Assembly (NCBI GenBank): GCA_905479615.1
Contig: CAJQNH010000050.1
Span: 1-11,518, forward strand
Source: an uncultured Eudoraea sp.
Lineage (GTDB): Bacteria; Bacteroidota; Bacteroidia; Flavobacteriales; Flavobacteriaceae
DNA: 11,518 bases
Direction of reading: 5' to 3'
In this document: in pieces, positions 1 through 7,521 of the stretch
How positions within the stretch are numbered: position 1 is the stretch's first letter
Layout: each line of letters begins with the position of its first letter
The notes under the pieces: generated by a model
Seen by the model: the letters and a program-made list of their open reading frames with translations, nothing else
The model's database searches: none
Told to the model about the DNA's origin: nothing
Position numbers and translations under genes: made by a program

Positions 1-956
1 GCAAAATATCCTTTCTGATTCACTATTTTATCATAGGATCCAATACACAGGGCATCATTACAAAGCTCATTATCTTTCTCTTTAAGGATAAAGCTTTCTA
101 TCCCCCTGCCAAACACACGTTCTAATTGATCATCTTTTGAGTTATAGGTGACAAAACCTATTTTTAATTCCTTAATCCTAAAGAAGGATCTGAAGGTCTC
201 TTGCAGATCTGACATAAAGGTTTCGCTTCCCCTTTTATCATTTGAGATAAGATTTGTTTTAATTTCAGATATGGTATGTTCAGCTGTAACATCAAACATA
301 TTGGAGATTACAAAGCCTTTTGAAATAAAGCTATTTGGAGGTATCATTTCCTTCCAAAGCTCAAGATCTTCCGGATTTTCTAGTAGTTTATCAACATCTG
401 CCTGGGTTAAATCTTTTGCTAAATCTGTCGGAAATATATCGATAAAATCCGCATTATATAAAATGCGATAATGCCTCATTATTCCATTCGCGTCAGGTAT
501 ATCATAAAAGTATGGCCTGCTAAAATCAAGGTTAAATCCATAATAGAACTTTAGGATGACAGTACATCCCATAACATAGTCTATCCCTTCATCCTGATCA
601 CGAATAAAAGGTTGAAAATCTTCTCCTGCATTTGCCAAAATCTTTTGAAATCTTTTGGACTTATTAAATACAATATCAAAATAAGGTAAAGACGCAGCTT
701 TAATTTCATTCTCACTTAATACCTCGGCAAACGAATCCTGTAAAATAACTCGAATAACATCCTTGTGTTTTTCAAGAAGTTTAATATCTGAAAAACCATC
801 CCTTAATTCGGGAAATGGCGCCTGAGTTTTCAATACATACTTAGCCCGGGATGATAAAAACGCATCATCACTTTTGGCCATATTATCATATTGCTGTAAT
901 AGCTTATCAAAGCTAATTAGCATTTGCAGTGGCATATCTTTATTGATAGATTTCAT
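1..956 (-). CDS. GAF-domain-like protein, N-terminal part (3' end cut by window edge)
   Basis: An open frame runs on the minus strand from the ATG at 956-954 to the left edge without a stop (318 codons), so the C-terminus lies outside the window. The protein starts MKSINKDMPLQM and has no signal peptide or membrane segment, so it is probably cytoplasmic. Recognisable stretches are KTQAPFPELRDGFSD near residue 47, GFNLDFSRPYFYDIPDANG near residue 142, and SKGFVISNMFDVT near residue 205. From memory of the family these resemble the roughly 750-800 residue Bacteroidota proteins annotated as GAF-domain-containing; any GAF domain would begin only near the truncated end, so the domain itself is not demonstrated here. 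Such proteins are presumed signalling or sensory, with no assigned ligand. A promoter-like TAGTTTTG lies 34 bases upstream of the start. The reading frame is intact throughout, and it is transcribed away from the metallophosphoesterase gene. Confidence 0.75.
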   Translation of the reverse strand, partial: MKSINKDMPLQMLISFDKLLQQYDNMAKSDDAFLSSRAKYVLKTQAPFPELRDGFSDIKLLEKHKDVIRVILQDSFAEVLSENEIKAASLPYFDIVFNKSKRFQKILANAGEDFQPFIRDQDEGIDYVMGCTVILKFYYGFNLDFSRPYFYDIPDANGIMRHYRILYNADFIDIFPTDLAKDLTQADVDKLLENPEDLELWKEMIPPNSFISKGFVISNMFDVTAEHTISEIKTNLISNDKRGSETFMSDLQETFRSFFRIKELKIGFVTYNSKDDQLERVFGRGIESFILKEKDNELCNDALCIGSYDKIVNQKGYF

Positions 957-990
957 AATACTATAAGTCTGCAGATTGGTGATAAAATTA

Positions 991-998
991 CAAAACTA
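991..998 (-). promoter_or_regulatory. Candidate Bacteroidota -7 box for the GAF-like gene
   Basis: The plus strand reads CAAAACTA, which is TAGTTTTG on the minus strand and matches the Bacteroidota -7 consensus TAnnTTTG exactly. It sits 34 bases before the ATG at 956, a plausible distance. I see no good -33 TTG at the usual spacing, so this is a half-match only. Confidence 0.35.
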
Positions 999-1026
999 TT
1001 CCATTTCTTTTTGTTAAAGGAATCTT

Positions 1027-1040
1027 TACGGTGTTCCGTA
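1027..1040. repeat. Short inverted repeat in a divergent promoter region
   Basis: TACGG-TGTT-CCGTA is a perfect 5-base inverted repeat with a 4-base centre. It lies between the divergent starts at 956 and 1069, about 30 bases upstream of the minus-strand -7-like box. Its position would suit a regulator-binding site, but a 5-base arm is short enough to arise by chance. Confidence 0.25.
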
Positions 1041-1068
1041 CATTTTTTGGATATTTATACAAATTTCA

Positions 1069-1974
1069 ATGATGTCATCAGATAACAGACTTAATAACGC
1101 TTACAAAAGGGCCAAAACCATACCATTTGATGACAAATCAAAGTTTATTCTTTTTAGCGATTGTCATAGAGGTGACAATAGTTTTGCAGATGAGTTTGCC
1201 AATAACAGGAATATCTATTACCATGCTTTGAAACATTATTATATTAACGAGTTCCAATATTGTGAACTCGGAGACGGGGATGAACTCTGGGAGAATCGGA
1301 CTTTTGAACCCATTTTTGAAGCGCATAAGAATATTTATATGCTAATGAAACTTTATCACGAGAAAAACAGGTTGCATATGATTTACGGGAACCACGATAT
1401 GGTATATCGAAATCCGGCTTATGTTAAAAAACATCTTTATACCTACTTTGAGCCCAAAGAAGAAAAAGAAGCTATTTTATTAGATCAATTGCAGTTTCAT
1501 GAGGCAATAGTCTTAAAACACAGTGAGAGTGGTCAGGAGTTATTTTTAACACATGGCCACCAGGCAGATTTTATGAATTATCACGGCTGGCGGTTCAATC
1601 GTTTTTTGGTACGTATACTTTGGAAACCCTTGCAAGTTTGGGGAATAGCGGATCCCACAAGTCCTGCCAGGAACAACCGTGAATTAATAAAGGTGGAGAA
1701 AAGAATCAAGAAATGGATTCTGCGAAATAACTTAATAATAACCGTGATGGGTCATACCCATAGGCCAAGATTTCCTGAACCCGGTGATATCCCCTTATTT
1801 AATGATGGAAGCTGTGTGCATCCCAGAAGTATAACCGGGATTGAAATAGAAGACGGATTAATTTCACTTATAAAGTGGCAGATAGCGACAAAGGAAGATG
1901 GTACACTTCAAATTGTAAGGGTATTACTTGAAGGACCACAGCGTATAGCAGATTATAAACACAATGAGGATTGA
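1069..1974 (+). CDS. Calcineurin-like metallophosphoesterase
   Basis: A 301-residue protein with the ordered metal-binding blocks of the calcineurin-like phosphoesterase fold: SDCHRGD (D31, H33), LGDGDELWE (D69), YGNHD (N108, H109), THGHQAD (H162, H164) and MGHTHRP (H229, H231). These ligate the two catalytic metals that hydrolyse phosphomonoesters or phosphodiesters. The SDxHxGD and GDxxELWE style recalls the LpxH/YbbF-like group (UDP-2,3-diacylglucosamine hydrolase), but the protein is longer than usual LpxH and I cannot assign a substrate. There is no signal peptide, so it should be cytoplasmic. Two ATGs lie in tandem (1069 and 1072); the first is used here and either could be the real start. 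No Shine-Dalgarno is visible. It is divergent from the GAF-like gene, convergent with tonB, and appears monocistronic. The stop codon falls inside the outer arm of the downstream hairpin. Confidence 0.9.
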   Translation: MMSSDNRLNNAYKRAKTIPFDDKSKFILFSDCHRGDNSFADEFANNRNIYYHALKHYYINEFQYCELGDGDELWENRTFEPIFEAHKNIYMLMKLYHEKNRLHMIYGNHDMVYRNPAYVKKHLYTYFEPKEEKEAILLDQLQFHEAIVLKHSESGQELFLTHGHQADFMNYHGWRFNRFLVRILWKPLQVWGIADPTSPARNNRELIKVEKRIKKWILRNNLIITVMGHTHRPRFPEPGDIPLFNDGSCVHPRSITGIEIEDGLISLIKWQIATKEDGTLQIVRVLLEGPQRIADYKHNED

Positions 1975-2012
1975 TCCTTTCTAATACTTTGGTATTAGCA
2001 GAACCAATCCTC
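1966..2012. terminator. Two-tier hairpin between convergent genes, possible bidirectional terminator
   Basis: An inner perfect hairpin CTAATAC-TTTG-GTATTAG (1981-1998) is nested inside an outer 8-base inverted repeat GAGGATTG (1966-1973) and CAATCCTC (2005-2012). The outer left arm contains the first two bases of the TGA stop of the metallophosphoesterase gene. The 62-base space between the convergent genes holds little else. No long T-tract follows on either strand, so efficiency as an intrinsic terminator is uncertain. Confidence 0.6.
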
Positions 2013-2036
2013 GGGAAATAGTCATGTGCTCTATTT

Positions 2037-2759
2037 CTATTGAATCATAAAGTTAATAGGTATACTATATGGAACTTTTACAGATTTTCCACGTTGCATG
2101 CCCGGGGTCATATTAGGGAGTGCAGCAATAATACGGTGTGCTTCTTTCTCCAATAGTTTGTCTGGGCCCCTTGTCCTTATTGCCTCTACTTTTCCTTTAG
2201 AATTAATCATAAACTGTATAAATACTTTTCCTTGGATTCCCAATTCAAGAGCGCTCTCAGGATAGGTAAATTCTTTAACGATATGAGCTTGTATCATTTT
2301 TTGAAAACAAGCTTTTCGTTCATCATTGCCTTGTGCACTCTCGCAACCGGGATAAACTGGAACATTTTCTATGACTGCAAAGGGGACTATGATATCTTCT
2401 TCTTCTTCTCCAACTTCCACATCGTCAACGTCCATTACCTCATCAATCACTGATTCCTGACTGGTTTCTGTACTCTCAATAATAGTTTCTTCTATTTCCT
2501 CTGTGTCTTCCACAACTTCAATTACTTCAGGAGCTGCAGGTGGTGGTGGTGGTGGTGTTGTTTTTATAATCTCTGTTACCGGAACATCTTCTTTAAGGTC
2601 ATCTACGGCCTGAGCAATGTCCATAGTTGTGGTGTCTGTGGGATACGATTTGTATTCCAAAGCGCGCCAGGTCAAAAATAGAACGACTGTAAGTCCTATT
2701 ACAAAATACAGTCCGCTATTTCTATTTAAATCTACTTTTGGGTTTTTTTTGACTTGCAT
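2037..2759 (-). CDS. TonB-family energy transducer
   Basis: A 240-residue protein with TonB architecture: a short basic N-terminus, one membrane anchor at about residues 16-32, a proline run (TTPPPPPP, from 67), a strongly acidic linker (about 78-123, rich in E and D), and a C-terminal TonB domain (about 150-240) containing YPESALELGIQGKVF and ending in INFMIQ. It would sit in the inner membrane, span the periplasm and pass proton-motive energy from ExbB/ExbD to outer-membrane TonB-dependent receptors. No exbB, exbD or receptor gene is adjacent, so it is an orphan copy whose partner is unknown. Flavobacteria usually carry several TonB paralogues. The PVYPGCE segment with C139 and C151 is a feature I recall from this Bacteroidota TonB subgroup. 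The ATG at 2759 gives the complete anchor. A TAATTTTG box lies 23 bases upstream. Confidence 0.92.
   Translation of the reverse strand: MQVKKNPKVDLNRNSGLYFVIGLTVVLFLTWRALEYKSYPTDTTTMDIAQAVDDLKEDVPVTEIIKTTPPPPPPAAPEVIEVVEDTEEIEETIIESTETSQESVIDEVMDVDDVEVGEEEEDIIVPFAVIENVPVYPGCESAQGNDERKACFQKMIQAHIVKEFTYPESALELGIQGKVFIQFMINSKGKVEAIRTRGPDKLLEKEAHRIIAALPNMTPGMQRGKSVKVPYSIPINFMIQ
2539..2556. repeat. (GGT)6 trinucleotide repeat encoding the TonB proline run
   Basis: Six GGT units on the plus strand read as six consecutive CCx-type proline codons (ACC phase shift) on the coding minus strand. Length change by slippage would stay in frame and alter only the number of prolines in the periplasm-spanning linker. 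Confidence 0.7.
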
Positions 2760-2782
2760 GACTATTTGTATTACGATATACT

Positions 2783-2790
2783 CAAAATTA
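2783..2790 (-). promoter_or_regulatory. Candidate -7 box for the TonB gene
   Basis: CAAAATTA on the plus strand is TAATTTTG on the minus strand, an exact TAnnTTTG match 23 bases before the ATG. No convincing -33 TTG is visible at about 19 bases upstream, so the call rests on one element and its position. Confidence 0.35.
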
Positions 2791-2870
2791 AGTCATGTAA
2801 GATGTAGATAATATGATATTTATCAGGTTTAACTGGTGTAATCATAAATCTCTGATGTTTAAAATATGGA

Positions 2871-2912
2871 CAATAAAAAAGTAATCAGGACTAAATATAG
2901 TCCTGATTACTT
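2871..2912 (-). terminator. Strong intrinsic terminator of the DoxX-oxidoreductase operon
   Basis: A perfect 15-base inverted repeat, AAGTAATCAGGACTA (2879-2893) and TAGTCCTGATTACTT (2898-2912), flanks a 4-base loop. Read on the minus strand it is followed at once by TTTTTTATTG (2880-2871). This is a textbook rho-independent terminator, 48 bases past the oxidoreductase stop, and it separates that operon from the TonB promoter. Confidence 0.93.
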
Positions 2913-2959
2913 GCAATATATCTACTTAGGTATAAATCTTTTACTCCTGTCTTTCGCTA

Positions 2960-4546
2960 CTACATACCAGATAAAAGCACCTCGTCAAAATCGATCCCAT
3001 CAATGGTAATAATGCGCTGTGCAACAGGGTCCCATTTGATTCGTCTTCCAAGTTTAACTGAAAGTCCGGCCATATGAGCTGATATTGCTTCATCAAATCC
3101 CTCATTTATTCCACAGCTCACTTTACCGCCGTTACGGGTACTACTGAGCCATTCCCTTAAATGAAGAAATGTTGAATCAACTCTTGCTCCGTTAATGTAC
3201 GTCCACATAAGACCTTTATCTGCAAAATACTGAGATGTTGCCGAGGAAACCGCATCGGGCACACTGGCCCCCGGATTATAACTGTAAACCGGAACCGATG
3301 GCTTCATTTTCTCAGATTCAATCTGATCAGCATACTTTGTAGACCTGCTATCGGGCCATATCGTGAGTCTATTACCCAATTCCATGGTGCCGTCATGTCC
3401 CATAAGAATAGTTGGCCTGCTAAAGCCATTACCAAGAGTTGCACTATATACAAAAGTCATTCCCTTTTCCTTACCTTTTTTCTGACTACTCCCTGTACTA
3501 AAATCTGGAAACTCCATATTTACCTGGAGGACGTCAGGCACATTACGTCCGTCATTGTGAGTATAAATTCCCCCTGAAGCCATTACGGATGAAGGGATAC
3601 CCATTTGCAATACGCAATTAAGGCGATCATAATCGTGGGTCAATAAATCTCCCGAAAGACCGGATCCATATGCCCACCATTTTCTCCACCTGAAAAAATG
3701 ATTCTTATTAAAAGGTATTTTTGGTGCTGAACCTAAAAAGAGATCCCAATCTATGGTTTGAGGATTTGCCTCGTCCTCTATATGATAATTCCAGGCGCCG
3801 TTATCATCGTTCCTGTTGGTATTGGTCTGGACAAGTGAAACATGACCAAGCACTCCTTTAGAAACGATATCCTGAGCTGTTTGAAAACTTAAAGTCTGTC
3901 TGTGCTGATGGCCAACCATTAACACCGCCTTAGACTTATCAGCCGCTTCCTTTAGCCTATAAGTCTCTTCTACGGTATGTGTCATTGGTTTTTCCACATA
4001 AGCATGTATCCCATTTTCAAGAGCATCTATGGCCATAGGAGCATGCCAGTGATCCGGGGTAGCTATAACTACGGCATCTACTTTACCGCTGCGGATCATT
4101 TCCTGATGTGTCCTAAATCTAATCACCTTGGTATCCTCGGTGGAAAAAGAATTAATTACCCTGTTTGCCCTAACATCATACACATCGCAAACTGCAGTAA
4201 GTTTTATATTCAGCTTATCCTGATTCATAAAATCTTTCAGTCGCGAGTGATTAGGATCCTCTTCTGCGGCCAATCGCATTTCTGCCAACCATTCTTCAGT
4301 TGCAAATCCTAATGCTCTGCATAATTGTTCTCCCCGAATACCAAAACCAATAATTCCTACTCTTACGGGGTCACCGCTAATTGCTTTTACTGCAGAAGGT
4401 AACGAAGGCTGTATATTCAGTTGTTCGAGTATGGCTGTGCGTTCCTTGTTTTTGGAAACCGTATTTGAAGCACCAGCCCACCATACAGCACCAAGTACTG
4501 GGATTCCACCTAAGCCTTTAATTACATCTCTTCTAGTCCATTTCAT
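2960..4546 (-). CDS. Tat-exported Gfo/Idh/MocA-family oxidoreductase
   Basis: A 528-residue protein. Residues 1-28 form a twin-arginine signal (WTRRDVIKG, then a hydrophobic stretch), so it is predicted to be exported folded with its cofactor. The Rossmann domain begins near 61 with the dinucleotide loop GFGIRG (67-72) and D121 at the end of the second strand. TPDHWHAP (163-170) and VEKP (184-187, with K186) are the family signature, and LTHDYD (303-308) holds the H304-D305 pair expected in the C-terminal substrate domain. The family oxidises or reduces sugars and related polyols with NAD(P); the substrate is not readable here. Its ATG overlaps the doxX-like stop by ATGA, indicating translational coupling. 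It is longer than the usual 350-450 residues because of the signal and a C-terminal extension, as in many Bacteroidota secreted members. A strong terminator follows. Confidence 0.93.
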   Translation of the reverse strand: MKWTRRDVIKGLGGIPVLGAVWWAGASNTVSKNKERTAILEQLNIQPSLPSAVKAISGDPVRVGIIGFGIRGEQLCRALGFATEEWLAEMRLAAEEDPNHSRLKDFMNQDKLNIKLTAVCDVYDVRANRVINSFSTEDTKVIRFRTHQEMIRSGKVDAVVIATPDHWHAPMAIDALENGIHAYVEKPMTHTVEETYRLKEAADKSKAVLMVGHQHRQTLSFQTAQDIVSKGVLGHVSLVQTNTNRNDDNGAWNYHIEDEANPQTIDWDLFLGSAPKIPFNKNHFFRWRKWWAYGSGLSGDLLTHDYDRLNCVLQMGIPSSVMASGGIYTHNDGRNVPDVLQVNMEFPDFSTGSSQKKGKEKGMTFVYSATLGNGFSRPTILMGHDGTMELGNRLTIWPDSRSTKYADQIESEKMKPSVPVYSYNPGASVPDAVSSATSQYFADKGLMWTYINGARVDSTFLHLREWLSSTRNGGKVSCGINEGFDEAISAHMAGLSVKLGRRIKWDPVAQRIITIDGIDFDEVLLSGM

Positions 4547-5037
4547 AAGGTTTCCGTTTTAGTTTGTTCTTTGTTTTTATTAAATAAGTATTTTATACCA
4601 AAATATTGTCCGGTAGGAAATTGATATAGAACCATACAGGCTGCAAGTTCTATCAGATTTTTATTGACAAACCAATAACTTCCCTCAACATTTAATTGCG
4701 TTAACCAGGGGAAAGGAGGATGTGCCCAATAGTACATAGCGAGCAATAAAGCCCCTACTAAAGCCCCTTTTTTTTCAAATATTCCTAACAAAAGGGTAAT
4801 CCCTACAAACATTAATGCCAGCCAATTCAGGGTGTCGGCCCAACCAATTAACGGTTCTTTTGCGATTGCCAAAAATATGGGTTCCAGAGGACCTTGAGCT
4901 GTAGCCAGGTAGCCAAATGAGGTCCAATCAGGATTGTAAAGCTTTACAACACCTTCATACAAAAAGTGCCAGCCAATAAGTACGCGCAATAACACAATAC
5001 TGTGTTTTAATTGCCATTTTCCTTTAGTTTCAGTCAT
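4543..5037 (-). CDS. DoxX-family integral membrane protein
   Basis: A 164-residue protein with four likely membrane segments at about residues 13-31, 66-86, 90-107 and 125-143. The first carries the DoxX-like LLRVLIGWHFLYEGVVKL pattern. DoxX family members are small inner-membrane proteins; the archetype is a subunit of an archaeal thiosulfate:quinone oxidoreductase, and the function of most bacterial members is uncertain. The first gene of the pair, it overlaps the Gfo/Idh/MocA gene by four bases (ATGA). I recall this DoxX plus secreted oxidoreductase arrangement from other Bacteroidota. The coupling suggests that the two proteins act at the same membrane, perhaps with DoxX as an anchor or electron route, but that is inference. 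The ATG at 5037 is the only start that keeps the first membrane segment intact. Confidence 0.85.
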   Translation of the reverse strand: MTETKGKWQLKHSIVLLRVLIGWHFLYEGVVKLYNPDWTSFGYLATAQGPLEPIFLAIAKEPLIGWADTLNWLALMFVGITLLLGIFEKKGALVGALLLAMYYWAHPPFPWLTQLNVEGSYWFVNKNLIELAACMVLYQFPTGQYFGIKYLFNKNKEQTKTETL

Positions 5038-5351
5038 ATTGTTTAGATAAAGTTGTTAATTAGTGTTTTCTCTTAGAAGGTTTTTATTTAGGTTTTAATA
5101 TCGCAAGTCTTGGTTATAAAAAATAACAGTATCTGTAACACTAGTATCTATTTTACCAATAAAAGATTTGGGAAATTACTCCGTTGAGTATTAATAAAAC
5201 CTTCTATACAGCAATATAAATTTGAGCGTAACAAACAGAATAAAACAGCCCAAAACTAGACCCTCAACCCTTTCATTCCTATGACAATTATCAGGTTTTT
5301 CGAGTGGCGAAACCATCTAAAATAAATGGCCTCTATAGCTGTTATAAAACC
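5038..5351. other. Non-coding gap with weak promoter-like and repeat signals
   Basis: No convincing gene lies in these 314 bases between the DoxX gene and the class V PLP enzyme gene. CAAAACTA at 5251-5258 is TAGTTTTG on the minus strand, a -7-like match, but it is 213 bases from the DoxX start, so it would imply a long leader. An imperfect inverted pair, AGAAGGTTTTTATT (5075-5088) and AATAAAACCTTCT (5193-5205), could pair with one bulged base. A small stem, GGTTTTTCG/CGAAACC (5294-5314), has no T-tract after it. No clear terminator for the upstream minus-strand gene was found. Confidence 0.5.
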
Positions 5352-6611
5352 TTATGTTCTTGAAGCCAATGTATTCATAGCTTCTACAAAAGTATCGAGT
5401 TCTTTTGTAGTTGTATATACATTAGGAGTAATTCTACATCCATGAACGTTTGCATTATCTATCGCCACTGTAAATATATAAAATTCATTAAAAAGAATAT
5501 TTGCCAACTCTGCGGGAGCAATTTTTTCAATTCCCACATTGGCAATCCCACAACTTCGATAATCCTCAACCGGTGTATTTACATTGATGTTTTTTACATT
5601 CCTTAATTTTTCACTCCAATACCTCTGTAAAAACCTTAATCTTTTCTCTTTTCTTTCTATTCCAATCATTTCCAGATAATCTATTGCGTCATTAATAGCA
5701 AGGTCGTTATGAACCGGGTGGGTGCCTGTATGATTCAACCTTGTAATATCATTTGGATCCCGGTCATGTTCTGCTAAAAGTGGCCAAATTTTTGAAATCT
5801 TATCCCTGGCAACATATAGTAGTCCAACTCCTAAGGGGGTGCTTAACCATTTGTGAAGGCTGGATGCGTAATAATCGCAGTTCAATTCATCTATCTTCAG
5901 CTGAAAATGGCCAATACAATGCGCTCCGTCAACCATGACCTCTACACCATGTTTATGTGCCATATCACAAATCTTTCGGATAGGTAATATTTGCCCTGTG
6001 ATGTTGATCATATGGCACACCATAATTAATTTGGTATTAGGTGTAATTTGTTCCTCGTAAAGTGCAACTAATTCATCATCTGAAACCGGATGGTTAGGCA
6101 CGGAAATTACTTTATTGACAACCCCGTAACGTTTTGCGATCAATGCAAAATGATCCTGCATGGAGCCGTAATCCTGTTCTGCAAAAATGGCCTCATCATT
6201 CTCATTCCATGGATAACCCCCAATTATCATGTCTAAAGATTCCGTAGTGTTACGTGTAATGATCAATTGATCAGATGAGCAGCCAACCAAAGCCGCCAAA
6301 CGTGAGGTGATCTTTTTTTTATTTTCCCACTGAACAGTTCTCATATAGTAGGAGCCCTCATAATTAATGTTTTTAACATGCTCCAGAAACCTGTTCAGGG
6401 TTGGTTGAGGGGTTATATTGTAATATCCGTTTTCCAGATTTATATACTCAGGTTTTAAAAGATAATCTTTTCTGATACCCTTCCAGAATTCCTCATCGCT
6501 ATTTCCATAATCCCGCTGAAGTTTATTTTCACTTGCATTCAGGTTATAGGGCAGAAAAGGCGTAATTGCCGCCATCTTCCCCATATTTTTTAAAAAGGCC
6601 CTTTTATCCAT
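5352..6611 (-). CDS. Class V (CefD-like) PLP-dependent enzyme with Tat-like leader
   Basis: A 419-residue fold-type I PLP enzyme of the aminotransferase class V group that includes isopenicillin N epimerase (CefD) and cysteine desulfurases. Visible landmarks are ITRNTTESLD (118-127, phosphate and ring contacts), MVDGAHCIG (226-234, D228 for the pyridine nitrogen) and SSLHKWLSTPLGVG (250-263), in which K254 is the expected Schiff-base lysine. No desulfurase-type catalytic cysteine loop is apparent. The N-terminus, DKRAFLKNMGK then a modest hydrophobic stretch to NAS, looks like a Tat signal with K-R in place of R-R, so export is possible but not certain. Reaction and substrate are unknown; CefD-like proteins are often misannotated as epimerases. 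It is transcribed alone, divergent from the aquaporin and the D-amino-acid-like operon beyond it. Confidence 0.88.
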   Translation of the reverse strand: MDKRAFLKNMGKMAAITPFLPYNLNASENKLQRDYGNSDEEFWKGIRKDYLLKPEYINLENGYYNITPQPTLNRFLEHVKNINYEGSYYMRTVQWENKKKITSRLAALVGCSSDQLIITRNTTESLDMIIGGYPWNENDEAIFAEQDYGSMQDHFALIAKRYGVVNKVISVPNHPVSDDELVALYEEQITPNTKLIMVCHMINITGQILPIRKICDMAHKHGVEVMVDGAHCIGHFQLKIDELNCDYYASSLHKWLSTPLGVGLLYVARDKISKIWPLLAEHDRDPNDITRLNHTGTHPVHNDLAINDAIDYLEMIGIERKEKRLRFLQRYWSEKLRNVKNINVNTPVEDYRSCGIANVGIEKIAPAELANILFNEFYIFTVAIDNANVHGCRITPNVYTTTKELDTFVEAMNTLASRT

Positions 6612-6770
6612 CTCTGCTTTAATTCATACAAGATAATAAAAGCAATTCAATATTTATTAATTGAAATTTTTTTGGTAATCAGTACCATTTTCAAATCAGG
6701 TGTTCAATTCCAAACTTTATTAAAAATGTTTATCTTGAGAAAAATTATTAATTAACCAACAAAACAAAAA
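6612..6770. other. Divergent promoter region, no clear elements
   Basis: These 159 AT-rich bases separate the minus-strand class V PLP enzyme from the plus-strand aquaporin and must hold both promoters. The nearest thing to a -7 box for the aquaporin is TATCTTGA (6731-6738), which departs from TAnnTTTG. No exact box or convincing operator was found for either gene. Confidence 0.4.
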
Positions 6771-7460
6771 ATGAAAAAACTACTAGCAGAATTTATCGGC
6801 ACCCTATGGTTGGTGCTGGGTGGATGCGGAAGTGCCGTTCTGGCCGCAGCGTATCCGGAACTTGGAATTGGATTCTTAGGAGTATCCCTTGCATTTGGTC
6901 TTACAGTGTTAACTATGGTCTACGCCATTGGGCATATTTCAGGTTGTCACCTGAATCCCGCTGTTTCTATTGGATTATGGATAGGAGGGCGTTTTGAAAG
7001 TAAGGAATTGGTTCCATATATTATTGCGCAGGTATTGGGAGGTATTGCAGGAGCAGGAATTTTATACCTAATTGCTACTGGAAAACCTGGATTTGAAGTT
7101 GGCGGCTTTGCAAGTAATGGTTATGGGGAACATTCCCCGGGTGGTTACAGTATGTTGGCCGCTCTTATTACAGAGGTTGTAATGACTTTTATGTTCCTAA
7201 TTATTATTCTTGGAGCCACACATTCCAAAGCTCCAAAAGGAATGGCAGGTATAGCCATAGGGCTTGGACTTACTCTAATTCACCTTATAAGTATCCCGGT
7301 TACCAATACTTCGGTAAATCCTGCCAGAAGTACTAGTCAGGCCTTATTTGCGGGCGACTGGGCAATTGGCCAGCTATGGCTATTCTGGGTAGCGCCTATA
7401 GTAGGTGCCATATTAGCGGGTCTTGTTTATAAATATATTTCTCCCGAAAGTAAAAGTTAA
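6771..7460 (+). CDS. aqpZ: Aquaporin Z-type water channel
   Basis: A 229-residue MIP-family channel of the usual AqpZ length, with six membrane segments and two half-helices bearing the NPA signatures at N62-P63-A64 (HLNPAVS) and N183-P184-A185 (SVNPARS). The residues at the expected aromatic/arginine filter positions are F42, H171, T180 and R186, matching the water-selective set of E. coli AqpZ (F43, H174, T183, R189) rather than the glycerol-facilitator set. It should therefore pass water across the inner membrane and exclude glycerol. The start MKKLLAEFIGT is typical, and the upstream sequence is A-rich without a Shine-Dalgarno. A strong terminator directly follows, so it appears to be monocistronic and not part of the operon downstream. 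Confidence 0.96.
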   Translation: MKKLLAEFIGTLWLVLGGCGSAVLAAAYPELGIGFLGVSLAFGLTVLTMVYAIGHISGCHLNPAVSIGLWIGGRFESKELVPYIIAQVLGGIAGAGILYLIATGKPGFEVGGFASNGYGEHSPGGYSMLAALITEVVMTFMFLIIILGATHSKAPKGMAGIAIGLGLTLIHLISIPVTNTSVNPARSTSQALFAGDWAIGQLWLFWVAPIVGAILAGLVYKYISPESKS

Positions 7461-7463
7461 AAT

Positions 7464-7498
7464 AAATAAAGGGCCAATTTGGCCCTTTATTTTTGTTA
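7464..7498 (+). terminator. Intrinsic terminator of aqpZ
   Basis: A 12-base perfect stem, AAATAAAGGGCC (7464-7475) with GGCCCTTTATTT (7481-7492), closes a 5-base AATTT loop and runs into TTTTTG on the plus strand. It begins four bases after the aqpZ stop. The A-rich left arm means it could also act weakly in reverse. Confidence 0.93.
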
Positions 7499-7521
7499 TC
7501 ACCAAACCCTGTTATTTCCTT

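Noticed and set aside
148..471. Plus-strand open frame of 107 codons
   Set aside because: It lies wholly antisense to the continuous GAF-like coding frame on the minus strand and shows no recognisable protein features.
2539..2556. (GGT)6 as a phase-variation switch in tonB
   Set aside because: A trinucleotide unit cannot shift the frame; it simply encodes the normal TonB proline run.
3977..4312. Plus-strand open frame of 111 codons
   Set aside because: Antisense to the well-supported Gfo/Idh/MocA gene, covering its Rossmann domain; it is a composition shadow.
5294..5314. GGTTTTTCG/CGAAACC stem as a terminator for the class V PLP gene
   Set aside because: The arms differ by two T residues and no T-tract follows on the minus strand, so it does not meet terminator criteria.
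6771..7460. Aquaporin as part of the D-amino-acid-like operon
   Set aside because: A strong intrinsic terminator and a 109-base gap separate them, and the filter residues indicate a plain water channel.
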